DNA of 64,000 nt from Nectonema munidae (lineage: Eukaryota > Nematomorpha > Nectonematoida > Nectonematidae), in NCBI GenBank assembly GCA_030549495.1, contig JAUIRK010000370.1, positions 1 to 64,000 on the forward strand, read 5' to 3'. Position 1 is the stretch's first letter. Each line of letters starts with the position of its first letter. Positions 27,782-39,307 of the stretch are shown here, in pieces. The notes beneath the pieces are model-generated. The model saw nothing but the letters and a program-made list of their open reading frames with translations, was not told the origin of the DNA and searched no databases. Made by a program: the position numbers and the translations under genes.

Positions 27782-28057
27782 AAATATTTTGCACTGTAGA
27801 AAAATAAATTTATAAAAACAAAGTTTTCAATAGTGATCAATACAATTTTTTCACAAAACTACATAATCATACGTTTGTTTGTTTTGTTACTTCTTTTTTC
27901 TTTGTAAATAAAAAAAATATTATAGTTCTTCTTTTTAATTTTTTATATATAATATTTTGCACTATGGAAAACAAATTTATGAAAATAAAGTGTTGAATAT
28001 TGAACAATATAGTTTTTTTCACAAAACTACATATTCGTACGCTTGTTTGTTTTGTTA
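27782..28057. repeat. ~108-bp direct repeat in the 5' region of the piggyBac element
   Basis: 27,782-27,890 and 27,951-28,057 share ATATTTTGCACTRTRGAAAA, then AAATTTAT, then TTTTTTCACAAAACTACATA, and end CTTGTTTGTTTTGTTA or similar. The copies are clearly diverged, so the duplication is older than the insertion. The segment lies between the transposase start and the right end and is non-coding. Confidence 0.7.
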
Positions 28058-28247
28058 TTAGCTAATAATGAAAGACTTGCTATAATACCCAAAGCGAAGG
28101 AAATAATAGAAACTTGATTTTCGAACGTCATGTGTTTCAAAAATAATCTTCAGAAAAAAATTCTAAATTTGAAATGCACTTCAAATTTATATTTTTATAA
28201 CTTGTTTAAGGTTACAACTTAAGTTTTTCATAAAAACATATTAATTT

Positions 28248-28260
28248 TAGATGGCGTTAA
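28248..28260. repeat. Inverted subterminal repeat, right side of piggyBac
   Basis: TAGATGGCGTTAA is the exact reverse complement of TTAACGCCATCTA at 25,237-25,249. It lies ~195 bp from the right end, versus ~210 bp for the left copy. Confidence 0.6.
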
Positions 28261-28455
28261 ATTTAAATTTCGTATAAATTACTATAAATATTTTTTCATG
28301 TGGTGAAAATTTTATATTTCTTTTTATCTTTAAAACCCATTAAAAAAAAATAAAATACCACCAAGTTAGCATATCGACTAGCTATATTTTTCTATCAGAA
28401 AAAGAGATTTTAAATATTTACTAGCCAAAAAAAGCCCTACTCCGTCCTTCTAAGG

Positions 28456-29041
28456 TTAAACATTCTCATTTTTCTGTATTTAAAATCATTCTTCATTAAC
28501 AATACCTTTACCCTTAATTAAACATTCTCATTTTTCCGTATTTAAAATCATTCCTCATTAACAATACATTTACCCTTAATTAAACATTATCATTTCTCTA
28601 TATTTATATTTAACTATCCTTTACCCTTAATAAAACATTCTCATTTTTCCGTATTTACAAGTCATTCTTAGAAAACATTCTCATTTTTCCCTATTTAAAA
28701 GTCATTCTTAGTTAACAATACATTTACCCTTAATAAAACATTCTCATTTTTCCGTATTTAAAATCATTCCTCATTAACAATAATTTTACCCTTAATTAAA
28801 CATTCTCATTTACCTTTACCCTTAATAAAAAATTCTTATTTTCCGTATTTAAAATCATTCTTCATTAACAATACATTTACCCTTAATTAAACATTCTCAA
28901 AACATTCTCATTTTTCTATATTTATATTTAACTATCCTTTACCCATAATAAAACATTCTCATTTTTCCGTATTTAAAAGTCATTTTTAGTTATCAATAAC
29001 TTTACCTTTAATAAAACATTCTCATTTTTCCGTATTTAAAA
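28456..29041. repeat. Right-hand remainder of the satellite array
   Basis: Satellite monomers resume at once after the piggyBac right end and match 24,372-24,960 at offset 4,084. The last recognisable monomer ends in GTATTTAAAAATTCTCCC; beyond this no satellite is seen in the window, so this is the array edge. Confidence 0.95.
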
Positions 29042-29389
29042 ATTCTCCCAATGCATCAGTCATCAATCATTATCCCATTAACCCTAGTTCAATACAAACG
29101 TGTTAACGTTTCCTTATCTAACGCATATATCTTCAATTTGTTTATTCATCATTGCCAACATGATTACCATTGCCATATTTCAAACAAATTCACATATCTA
29201 ACGCATATATCTTCAATCAGCATACAATTCACCTGATAAATATTTTAATCATTACAACTCATCAGACTTGTTTAATTTACTTATTCATCACTGCCTCGCT
29301 ATATTACGTCATTTTGTTCTTTTGTTTTTGTTTTGTATTGAAAATTTTATATACAACTTAATAATACAAGAATTTCGTTTTCTACATTT
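29042..29389. other. AT-rich DNA beyond the satellite edge, no gene seen
   Basis: Contains two copies of ACGCATATATCTTCAAT (near 29,129 and 29,199) in a short direct repeat. Open frames here are short and unlike any protein I recognise. Confidence 0.5.
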
Positions 29390-29760
29390 AAACTCATTAT
29401 TACGCAACTTTTCTATACTTCCTATATACATTCGTACATCCATGTTAACTAAATTTCTATACTTTACAATGGAAATTTTCCTATGTACACGCGTATATTG
29501 AATACGTAGATTAATACTCTAATTTTCACAACTTTTCCTATACTTTTTATGTACATCCACGAAAGGAAAAATATCTATACAATTTAATGGATTTTTCTGT
29601 ACTTGCTATGTACATCGATGTTAACAAAATTTCTCTATACTTGCTATATAGATTCATCTTAACTAATTTTTTTCTTATGCCCCATATGTACATCCATGCA
29701 AAGGAATTTTCTATATATTTTAATACATTTTTTGCTATGTACATTATACATATAAAATTA
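29390..29760. repeat. Degenerate ~50-bp tandem repeat
   Basis: Variants of TTTCTATACTTGCTATGTAC followed by ATCCATGTTAACTAAA recur about seven times with indels (near 29,412, 29,455, 29,546, 29,598, 29,632, 29,680, 29,735). The ORFs overlapping it on both strands are by-products of the repeat. Confidence 0.6.
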
Positions 29761-29796
29761 AAAAATGGTTAATTTATTTGCGCCGCTAGAGTAGAC

Positions 29797-31379
29797 AAGG
29801 AGCACCCAAACACTGGCAGGCACAAACAAGGAGCACTTAAACACATGTAGGACTTAAACAATAAGCAGGCAGAAACAGGGAGCACTTAAACACAGGCAGG
29901 CACTCAAACAGGGAGCACTTAAACACAGGCAGGCACTCAAACAGGGAGCACTTAAACAGAGACAGGCACAAAAAGGGACAATTTAACACAGGCAAACACC
30001 AACAGGGGGCATTCAAACACAAGCAGGCATAAACAGGAGGCACTCAAACATGGGGCACTAAAATACAGGCAGACACAAAACGGAGCACTCAAACGCAGGC
30101 AGGTCCAAACAAGGGCTCAAACAGGAAAAACCCAACACACGCAGGTACAAATAGGGTAGACTTAAACACAGGCAGGCACAAACAGGGATCACTTAAACAG
30201 GTTCAGGCTCAAAAATGTGTATACTTTAACACAGGCAAGCACCAACAAGGGGCATTCAAACACAGGAAGGCACAAGAAAGCAAAAACAAGAGGCACTCAA
30301 ACATGGGGCACTATAACACAGGCAGACACAAACAAGGAGCACTCAAACACAGGCAGGCATAAACAGGGAGGATTTAAACACAGGCAGGCACAAACAGGGG
30401 AAACTTAAACACATGCAAGCACAAATAGGTAGCACTTAAACAGATTCAGGCAGAAAAAGGGAGCACTTTAAAACAGGTAAACACCTACAGGAGCCACAAA
30501 AACACAGGAACGCACAAACAACGAGGACACAAACACATTCAGGCACAAACAGAAGGCACTCAAACACAGGCAGGCACAAATATGGGGCACTCAAGCACGG
30601 ATAGACACAAACAGGGAGCACTCAAACAACAGGAGGCACTCAAACAGAGGCAGGCACAAACATGGGGCACTATAACACAGGCAGTCACAAACAAGGAGCA
30701 CTCAAACACAGGCAGGCACACACAGGGTTGACTTAAACACAGGCAGGCACAAACATGGAACACTTAAACACATGCAAGCTCAAACAGGGAGCACTTAAAC
30801 AGATTCAGGCACAAAAAGGGAGCACTTTAACACAAGTAAGCACCAACAGAGGGCACTCAAACACAGGAAGCACATACAGACAAAAACAGGGAGCACTCAA
30901 ACAAAGGCAGGAACAAACGACGAGCACTCAATCAATAGGAAGCACCCAACACGGTCAGGCACAAACAAGGGGCACTTAAACACAGGTAGGACTTAAACAA
31001 TAAGCAAGAAGAAACAGGGACCACTTAAACACAGGCAGGCAATAAAATAGGGAGAACCCAACATACACAAACACAAACAAGGTGGAATTAAACACAGACA
31101 GGCACAAACAGCGAGCACTTAGACACAGGCAGGCGCAAACAGGTAACACTCAAACGCAGGCAGTTACAAACAGAGAGCACTCAAACACAGGCATTAACAA
31201 ATAACGAGCACTAAATCAACAGGGAGCATCCAAACCCAGTCAGACACAAACAACGAGGGCAAGGAGAAAAGGGAGCACTTAAACACAGACAGGCACTCAA
31301 ACACAGGGAGCACCCGACACAGGCAGGCACAAACAGGGTTGACTTAAATTCAGGCTGGCACAAACAGGGAACACTTAAG
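29797..31379. repeat. ~31-bp minisatellite, about 50 degenerate copies
   Basis: The unit reads approximately ACACAGGCAGGCACAAAC followed by AGGGAGCACTTAA, with many variants such as GGGGCACTCAAAC and ATTCAGGCAC. It is much richer in G and C than its surroundings and has strong purine bias on the plus strand. Long frames on both strands (His/Thr/Gln-rich on plus, Cys/Leu/Pro-rich on minus) are translated repeat, not genes. Copies are too diverged for a recent expansion. Confidence 0.93.
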
Positions 31380-32829
31380 ATGCTAGAATATATAATATTG
31401 CTGTTTAAATTAGTTAAGAAGTACTATTCATTGGCGAAACAGCGTTTAACAAAAAATATATAAATAGAAATCTCACTTGAACATATTCATGTCCCTTAAC
31501 TAATTGCCTGTCTATGAAATGTCAAACTACCAATTTGCTAATATCTGTTTTAATGCCAAATGGAAGATGCTGGTTTCATTTTTGGACTCAGGTTTGGCAT
31601 TTATGGTTTTAAAAAATCTGAAAGCTTCAATTAGTGCGGTTTACTTCTAGATACTGTCTTCAAATATATTTTCAAAAAAATAAAATATTTCTTTCAAATA
31701 AAATATTTGTTTTATATCAAATCGAATATACTTATTTTACTTCTATACTCCATTTTGGCTAATACGGTTAGAAAATATCTGGAAGTGGCAATTGAATTAG
31801 TAATGTATGCCCGAAAATCAGTTCAGTAAAATTTTTTCAAAAATCGTTGTATATTAGTTATATAGTAAAAATATACTTTTTTTTGTATATTTTGGCATAT
31901 AATACTTTCTTCAATTATCTTGAGTATTATTTAGAAAAAAACCAAACATATTATAAAATCTTTTGAAAATTAGTATAGAAAAGGAAGCATCTTGGAAACT
32001 AATTGAAAATAGAACGTGTGATCAAAAGAAATAATTAAAAAAAATATGTATCTTGACTAAATGGAAGATCTACCATGTTCTAATGAACTAGGAAGTGGTG
32101 TAATAACCTAATATTGGCTGTTTCAAAAAAGATTTTGACCGTGAAAAAGAAGTTCCTCCATTACAAATCAAAAATCTTATTTATAGCTTATCATCTAGGA
32201 TTAGAATTATAATTTAACTAAGATGAGTAGGAAATCTGAAAATTTAGAATAGGTCAGATTTAGCAAAAATGGCACAGATGTCAATATGTGAGAATTTAGT
32301 CACTATCAAAATATTTTAAATTTAAATTGAATTTGACCATCTTTTTCCTTTTGCGTGAGAGAATCTTTTAGATGAAGAAGGTGGACAACTTTTTGTAATT
32401 GAACAATGAACATCACGAATGATTCACAGAAAAAAAACCTTTGGACTGGGATTGATTGACAAATATTCAGGATGAATATATATTCATATTACCTGATAAT
32501 AAAATACAAGGTACTGATAAAAAAAACCTAAGATCATCAAGAAGATACTTTAACCAGAATGCTTTGAGAGAGGAAAAATCTGTTCAAAATAAATCCTTAA
32601 AAAAGTTTTTCCAAACACACATTGAAGAAAATTAATTTATAATGAAAAAAGAGTTATCAAGAAAGGATCATCATAGAATGAATAGCAAAATTACATACTG
32701 TAAAGTATAGAAGAAATGACGTAGAGACTACCAGACGATAACAAATTTGTAGCCAAAACGATGGCGGTCGTATGGAGATACCTAATTTACTGACAAATGA
32801 AATATTTAGAGTGAATTAAAAGTTTAATT
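31380..32829. other. 1.45 kb of AT-rich DNA with no gene seen
   Basis: No recognisable domain, RNA or transposon end found on either strand. Confidence 0.5.
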
Positions 32830-33925
32830 TTAATTTTGACATGGGCTGTCATATTTAAATTATTTTTTGTAAAGCTTGACTGATTTTTATATATATAAAA
32901 AAGCATATAAACAGTTAAGACAATGTAAATAAATTTTTTGACAGGTTTGATTGATTTTCATAAAAAATGAATATCACAGCTGAAATCAGCATGCTTGAAA
33001 ATGGGTATATATGTGTAAAATCTTTATATAATATTTAGATAAAAAGTATATTTTTTGAGATCAGCTGTCATATGTAAATCAATTTTTTGACAGGTGTGAT
33101 TGATTTTCATTAAAAAATGAAATCACAGCTGAAATCAGCATGCTTGAAAATGGGTATATATGTGTAAAAAACTTTATATAATTATTTAGATATAAAGTTT
33201 ATTTTTTGAGATGAGCTGTCATATGTAAATCAATTTTTTGACAGGTTTGATTGATTTTCATTAAAAAATGAATATCACCGCTGAAATCAGCATGCTTGAA
33301 AATGGGTATATATGTGTAAAATCTTTATATAATATTTAGATAAAAAGTTGATTTTTTGAGATGAGCTGTCATATGTAAATCAATTTTTTGACAGGTTTGA
33401 TTGATTTTCATTAAAAAATTAATATCACAGCTAAAATCAGCATGCTTGAAAATGGGTATATATGTGTAAAAAACTTTATATAATTATTTAGATATAAAGT
33501 TTATTTTTTGAGATGAGCTGTGATATGTAAATCAATTTTTTGACAGGTTTGATTGATTTTTATTAAAAAATTAATATCACAGCTGAAATCAGCATGCTTG
33601 AAAATGGGTATATATGTGTAAAAAACTTTATATAATTATTTAGATATAAGGTTTATTTTTTGAGATGAGCTGTCAAATATAAATCAATTTTTTGACAGGT
33701 TTGATTGTTTTTCATTAATGCTTGAAAATGGGTATATATGTGTAAAAAACTTTATATAATTATTTAGATATAAAGTTTATTTTTTGAGATGAGCTTTCAA
33801 ATATAAATCAATTTATTGACAAGTGTGCAAAAATCTTTATATAATTATTTAAATAAAAAGTTTATTTTTTGAGATGAGCTGTCATATGTAAATCAATTTT
33901 TTGACAGGTTTGATTGATTTATCCC
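32830..33925. repeat. ~151-bp tandem repeat, about six and a half copies
   Basis: The landmark GCATGCTTGAAAATGGGTAT recurs at 32,989, 33,139, 33,290, 33,440 and 33,592, a period of 150-152 bp. A shortened copy near 33,716 and partial copies at both ends follow. Each unit holds two inverted repeats: GCTGAAATCAGC, and CTGTCA separated by about 17 bases from TGACAG. Copies are close in sequence except for internal deletions in the last two. No coding frame. Confidence 0.92.
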
Positions 33926-36900
33926 AGCACTAATAGGGTTAAAAAAGAAGCTTACGATAAATAGCCTGATTGAAAATGAAAGATTCAAGTGAATTCAACT
34001 CAAAAAAGTGGATTAACGAAAAATGCATGCCCGTAGAATAACTTTAACCAATTTGAATATATAAAGCAAAAGAGGATGCTTTCTGTCAAATTCAATAGTA
34101 ACTTTGAACCACAATGCTATCATAAACAGCATGCAAAGAATCGATCTCCTTTAAACAAAACAAAATGTCTTGAATATGCCTAAAACTTTAAACTTGTTTA
34201 GGAGAAAGTGGATTCAATATGATTTTTCCTACATCATTCAATTAATTAAATATTAGGTGAGATGGCACAACTATTTATTATATAAATTTTCTCCAGAATT
34301 TTAAGAATTTTGCTTCAAATCAAAATTATGAAATAGACTTACCAATAAAACATTTTTTAGCTTTATTATTTTTAAAATATTTTTTTAAAACTGCTATTTT
34401 ATATTTCAAATAAATGGAACCATTTGGGTAAATATATTTTTTTTCAGAGAGTCCGTTCTCCGAGAAATAATAAAAGCAATCCGCTTGGACCCCATAGGTC
34501 TATTACCCACTGTTGGTTCCATGGATTCCCACCTTTCTATGAGTTCAAAAGGGCACTATTTCGAATGAAATATTATCTTACCTTCAATTTTTAAATTTCC
34601 TAAAGAATGGATTTTGTGCCTTTTTAATGGTCTTTTCCCTAAGTAAGATAGGAAAAAATAGCATCAAGCATCATTGTATGCACTCATTTTAGTTTGTCAA
34701 ATAGAAAATGTTTCAATTTTTCTAGATTTAATTTTTTCATAAGTTTTATACAATTTGAAATCGTAAACTTTTTTGTAAATATTGATGAAAAATTAGAACG
34801 ACTTTTTATTTAATAGTTACATTTCTCTATAAACAAACAGTATAAAAATAAGTACTCTATGCTATAAGTAAAAAACACATTACTTTAAATAAAAAAATAA
34901 ATACACAATGCTATAGATTAATAAACAAAATTTTACACATTTTAAACTATTTCTTTTTCAAAAATATATCAGAAATTGATTGACTTTATTGCGTAAGGGA
35001 AGATTCGAATGAGATGAGAGATTTCGCTAAGAAGACTCATTTTTGAAATTTTGTGAGGCATTTATTGTGCATGAAGAACTTTCCTTCATTTTGTTCTCTC
35101 AATAAAAAAGTACTCAAGCAAGATGCCGCGTACATATCACACATACACTTCTTCAATGAGCACAGGTTGTTGTTGTAGCGATCTGAAATAAACGAAAAAG
35201 TTGTAGCGTCTACGCTTTCAGTATTTTAACGGTATCACGGTTTCAGTAGAAATCATGAGATAATGAATTTACAAAAATGTTGAAATGTGTTCAAATAAAA
35301 AAATTATTTGTGTAAAAAATGTAGTGTCGGAATAAATGAGGAATTTCCATTTGTTATACGAAATTAATTTTCTTTCTCAATGACTTTTATATAACTGTTG
35401 ATGATTTTTTGGACACTGCTATCCCACATGTGCCTGAAAGTGTTTGGCATATAAGCCTAAAATATATGGAATCTAATATAGAATTTTTTTTCAATAAAAA
35501 TAAATTTATGAAGAATTATTATTCATACACATTAAAAAAATTTATTAAAAAAAGTTTAAAACGTGCGCTTAATAGAGATTTTTTACCTGCAAGAAAATAG
35601 GAATAAAAAAATAGATTAAACGAATCATGCAAGTTTTTACGTTTAAAAGAGTCCACGTTTTAACCTGATCCAAAATTAACTTATAAAAATATATTTAAAA
35701 ATTAATGAATTTATCAAAAAATAACTTATGAGTTTGGAAAAGCTATTAGTCAGTAGAAAAAAATCTGAAAATTTGACGCGCAGTAAAGTGTCACAAAACC
35801 GACATTTATAACGAGAGAAATGCCAATCGTCGTTTGTACAGGTTTAACTGCCAATTATAATCCACGTACGAATGATTGGCATTTATATAGTTACCTCTGA
35901 TGATTTATATTAACGAATATAATTAAAATTCATATAATTTTATTTTAATCCACGTATTTTGTCTGCTCATTCTGGTTTAGGATTTTATTTGCATCAATCA
36001 GTCAATGCTATAATATAATTGAAATTTAATTAATTTTTAATATAGTTTTGAATTTTTTTCAGTTTTGATTTTTGCTAAGCCCAAAAATATTCTGATAAAT
36101 AACTCCTATCGACCACTGAGATACCGTACACACATGATAAAGAGTCATTTTTAAGTCAATTTTCGCGTTTTCTTCAATATCAAAAAAAGTTAACTTTAAA
36201 TCATTTTTTGGAGATTTTAACATTGATTTGTTGAAATATGATTTCTTCAGTTTTTCTCATGAACTCTTAGATGGAATATTATTATCTCAATTTTTTTCAA
36301 AGCATGTGTTGCCGTCTGCCTTCCATTGTTTTCTTCTGCCTAGAAATCAAACTCCTTCAAAGTATTCTTTAAGATTTTCTAATAGATCGATTAATATTCT
36401 GCTCGACACAATGTATTATATATAAACATATGATCTATAGAATAGTGGATTCTTTCAAAAGTAAACTTAAATCTCTTACTGTTAGTAAATATGAAAACAC
36501 AAATGTTATGATTCTGAATGTTATGTCTGTATTAAACATTTTTTCTTGACTTAATCACGTTCTATTAAACTTTCATTTTTCCAATGCAAATTTACGTTTA
36601 TTACTTTTTACAAGTTTAATATATAAGTAAGTACACATACATATATACACACATGCTATTATTTTATGTATTAATAGTTATACCTTTTTTTTTTTAAAAG
36701 TTTGTATTCAATCATTTATACAATTCACTTTTGCCATATTTACAACAATATTGTTTGTAAATAAAGTTCCTCTTCTTGGTCATTCATTTGACGCTAAAAA
36801 TAATGAAGTACCAAACAAGAAGTTCTGTCGCCCTTTAACAAAGTAGTTCATGAAACACCCGTTCATATTTTATCTTTGGATGATTTTAATACAAAAAATT

Positions 36901-38782
36901 TCACTAGGAAAAAGTTTACCTGGAGAAAAGTTTGTACCAACCCTAACTTGCATCAAATTTCCATAATGGAAAAAATCATGGCAAGTCGCTTTTAAAATTT
37001 TTCTTTTAATGTTTATATATATTATTTTAAGAGTTGTTTTTTCATATCTTAAGTTTCACAAAAGGTGAGAAAGATTATTATTATATAGAGATGGAGGAAG
37101 AACAACAAAAAGCCAAAAAATATTTTGAAAAAATCTTCACGTTCTTTCTTGAAATTTGATTTAAAGTACTAATTTGTGTTTTTGTTTCGAAAAGTTTTGA
37201 CGCAGATAAAATGGATAGAGCAAGTGCGATGACAGCAAAGCAAATTACTTTTGATGATCGTATGCAAGAAGAGAGTATTCTTTAGGATATCAGAAAAATT
37301 CTCATTTTTACAAAATACAGACTGTGTAAGTTGTTTTATTTTTATGTTTCAAAACTTTTATTTAGATTGAAATAGAGTTTTTTTTTTATATCAAACCGCA
37401 TCTCAATTGTGAAAATATTGAGAAAAAAGGGAGAAAGTGATTAAAAGATTGAAACAATTTTTCCCAAGTATAGGCAGGTAGACAATTCTGTTTCTATTTA
37501 TTTCTATGCAAAGAAAATTCTTTCTTTTTTAAAGTAAAATAAACTTTAGATTATTTTAAAGCAGAGTTGAATACATCAGTACAAACAGAAACTTTTCGTT
37601 TTCTTAAGTCAATATAGATAAAATGGGAAGCGGAGAAAATAAATCAAATTTTTCAAAACAAATTGAAGATTGTTTAGTATTGATTTCATATTATTTGTTA
37701 AATTACTTTTTTCATTTTTATTGATGAATAAAATTTGCATGATTTTTAGGACATTTGCATGCCCTAAAAATTTACTTTTTACTTTAAAGTGTGTACCCAA
37801 ACTTGTAATTTTGCAAAGTGATGTTCTCAGAGTGAAAGTGATAGCTAGTAGCTTTACTTTTGACTTGAACTATACCAGAAACAAATTCAGTAACAGGGTC
37901 TTTTTCAAAATGACAATTTTCCTTATTTCAAAGATGCTAGCTTGATAAAGTTCAAAAAAATTCTGGAAGATATTCAATTGATTTAAAGATTGAAATTTCT
38001 TTCTCTAACTAAAAAAATCACAAAAACTTGAAAGAACTTAAACGTAATCTATAAACACGTTTTGAATTAAAAAATGGCTAAACATAAAAACAGCAACCTG
38101 TTTATTCTAAACGTCTTTTTCACAGTCTACTTTAACAAACATTTTCTTAACATCCTTTGATAATAATTAGGAATGAAATTTGTTCTCTCCTCACTCTGGA
38201 TTTGAGGTAAAATTTGATTATGTAGAAAGTTAAATTGAACGTAAGCATAGCTTCCTGGTTTTAAGAGTTATTTTACTGGTGTCTTCGCTATTCTTTTTGT
38301 GGTGGAAGGTTTATCATAAAAGTATGTTTGCGTGGTGGTGCTACGAAAACTTGTTCTACAAAAACTCGTTCTCAAATTCACAGAAATGTGGGTCTCTCAC
38401 TTGACTATATATAGCTCACGAAAAGTATTATATGTGAGTAAAATGATTATATCTGAAGGGAATTTGAATTGTTATAATACCATTATATTTATTTATAGTT
38501 ACTACAATGAACTAACTATGGAACAAACTAAGTAAAGTAATTTGTAAGTTTGCTTTAAATTTTTTTCAATTGCATTCTTTTATAACATTTGAAATCAGTT
38601 TGAATAAAAAAAAAGTAGGCTTGGAACAAAAAGTAAAGTTTTTTTTTAATGAAATTTAAGTATTTTTGCCAATTACTTGATAAACATGTGGTGAATGAAA
38701 AGCGAGGCGTACTTCCGAGTTGTGCAAATTGTTGAGATAAACGATACGTATTTTGGAAAAAAGTTAAATAGATGAAAGTATA
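33926..38782. other. 4.9 kb of AT-rich DNA without a recognisable gene
   Basis: Frames of 60-90 codons at 35,409, 36,228, 37,670 and 38,332 have no recognisable motif and low-complexity composition. No RNA gene or transposon end found. A short open stretch at 37,205-37,289 (MDRASAMTAKQITF) looks less random but has no support. Confidence 0.5.
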
Positions 38783-39307
38783 TCAGTTCTTACCACATTG
38801 TACATTAAATGAAAAAGGTTTTTGGCTTTGGAAGGAAACTGTGCTACTTTTATTATTATTATTATTATTATTCAAACAACTCCATTTAATTTGGGATATG
38901 GAAATGCTGATGTGATCACAAAATGAGTACTTCAAATAAACATCTCTAAGACATTTCTTTCTTTGATAACAGCATCTAAAGCAGGCAAAGTTGTGTATTT
39001 ATTCATCATCAATGTAAAGCTTGCCTTACTTGTCGGCTTTGTCGATGTAGAAGTTCGTAGCGTATTCGTTGAGAGGAAAGCAATGGCAGCCATAATTGAG
39101 GAAGTAAGTAAAAATGTTTGTGTCTGACGCTATTCCAGTGTAGGGATCGAATTTAAAGAAGTCTGGAATGAAGCACTTCACCATGCTACTGAAAAGAATG
39201 AAGTCAGTCAGCGGGAGAATGGAAAAGCCGAGGCAAATTTTACTTGATATCGATGTCTTCACTCATTTGTAAAATGTTTGACTTTACTACGACTGCTTGG
39301 CTTACAA
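38783..39307 (-). CDS. Secreted phospholipase A2-like protein, three exons, 5' end unresolved
   Basis: Exons on the minus strand: a ~39,307-39,244, b 39,188-39,030, c 38,975-38,783 (or 38,794 if a GTAAGA donor is used). Introns are 55 and 54 bp with GT/AG borders and the frame holds across both. The first ATG in frame is at 39,266 (MSEDIDINSMVKC); an upstream open hydrophobic run (FCLVVSQAVVV) could be the tail of a signal peptide. The layout matches sPLA2: NSMVKC, then FLNYGCHC (calcium-loop position), then DKADKCC followed by further Cys. Known active enzymes have CCxxHDxC; here it is CCYQRKKC, so the catalytic His and metal-binding Asp are absent and the Gly-rich loop is not kept. I infer a non-enzymatic secreted PLA2-fold protein. 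A run of seven Asn comes from an ATT microsatellite. Downstream exons may exist. Confidence 0.55.
38851..38872. repeat. (ATT)n microsatellite, inside exon c of the PLA2-like gene
   Basis: About seven ATT/AAT triplets; on the minus strand they encode the Asn run in the PLA2-like model. Confidence 0.85.

Larger units (their letters stand above)
25026..28459 (-). mobile_element. piggyBac-type DNA transposon inserted in the satellite
   Basis: The satellite stops at TTAA (25,026-25,029) and resumes at TTAA (28,456-28,459); TTAA is the piggyBac target. The ends carry matching inverted repeats: CTTAGCAGGACGGA at 25,044-25,057 and the complement of CTTAGAAGGACGGA at 28,441-28,454. On the right the repeat lies one base from TTAA. 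On the left 14 bases intervene, so that end is altered, or the original target is the TTAC at 25,037-25,040. The element is ~3.4 kb with a spliced transposase on the minus strand and long flanks on both sides of the coding region. It is the youngest-looking transposon here and may still be coding-competent. Confidence 0.93.

Noticed and set aside
29837-30979. Long frames giving Cys/Leu/Pro-rich or His/Gln/Thr-rich proteins
   Set aside because: They are translations of the ~31-bp minisatellite, present on both strands with the same period.
35409-35600. 63-codon frame with PHVPESVWHISL
   Set aside because: Looks slightly protein-like but has no known motif, no splice context and no continuation.
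37091-37289. MEEEQQKAKKYFEKIF and MDRASAMTAKQITF as linked exons
   Set aside because: A stop lies before any usable donor between them, and no family is recognised.
38650-38745. A last PLA2 exon after the GTAAGA donor
   Set aside because: The nearest acceptor gives RLAFHSPHVYQVIG, lacking the Cys pattern expected; left open.
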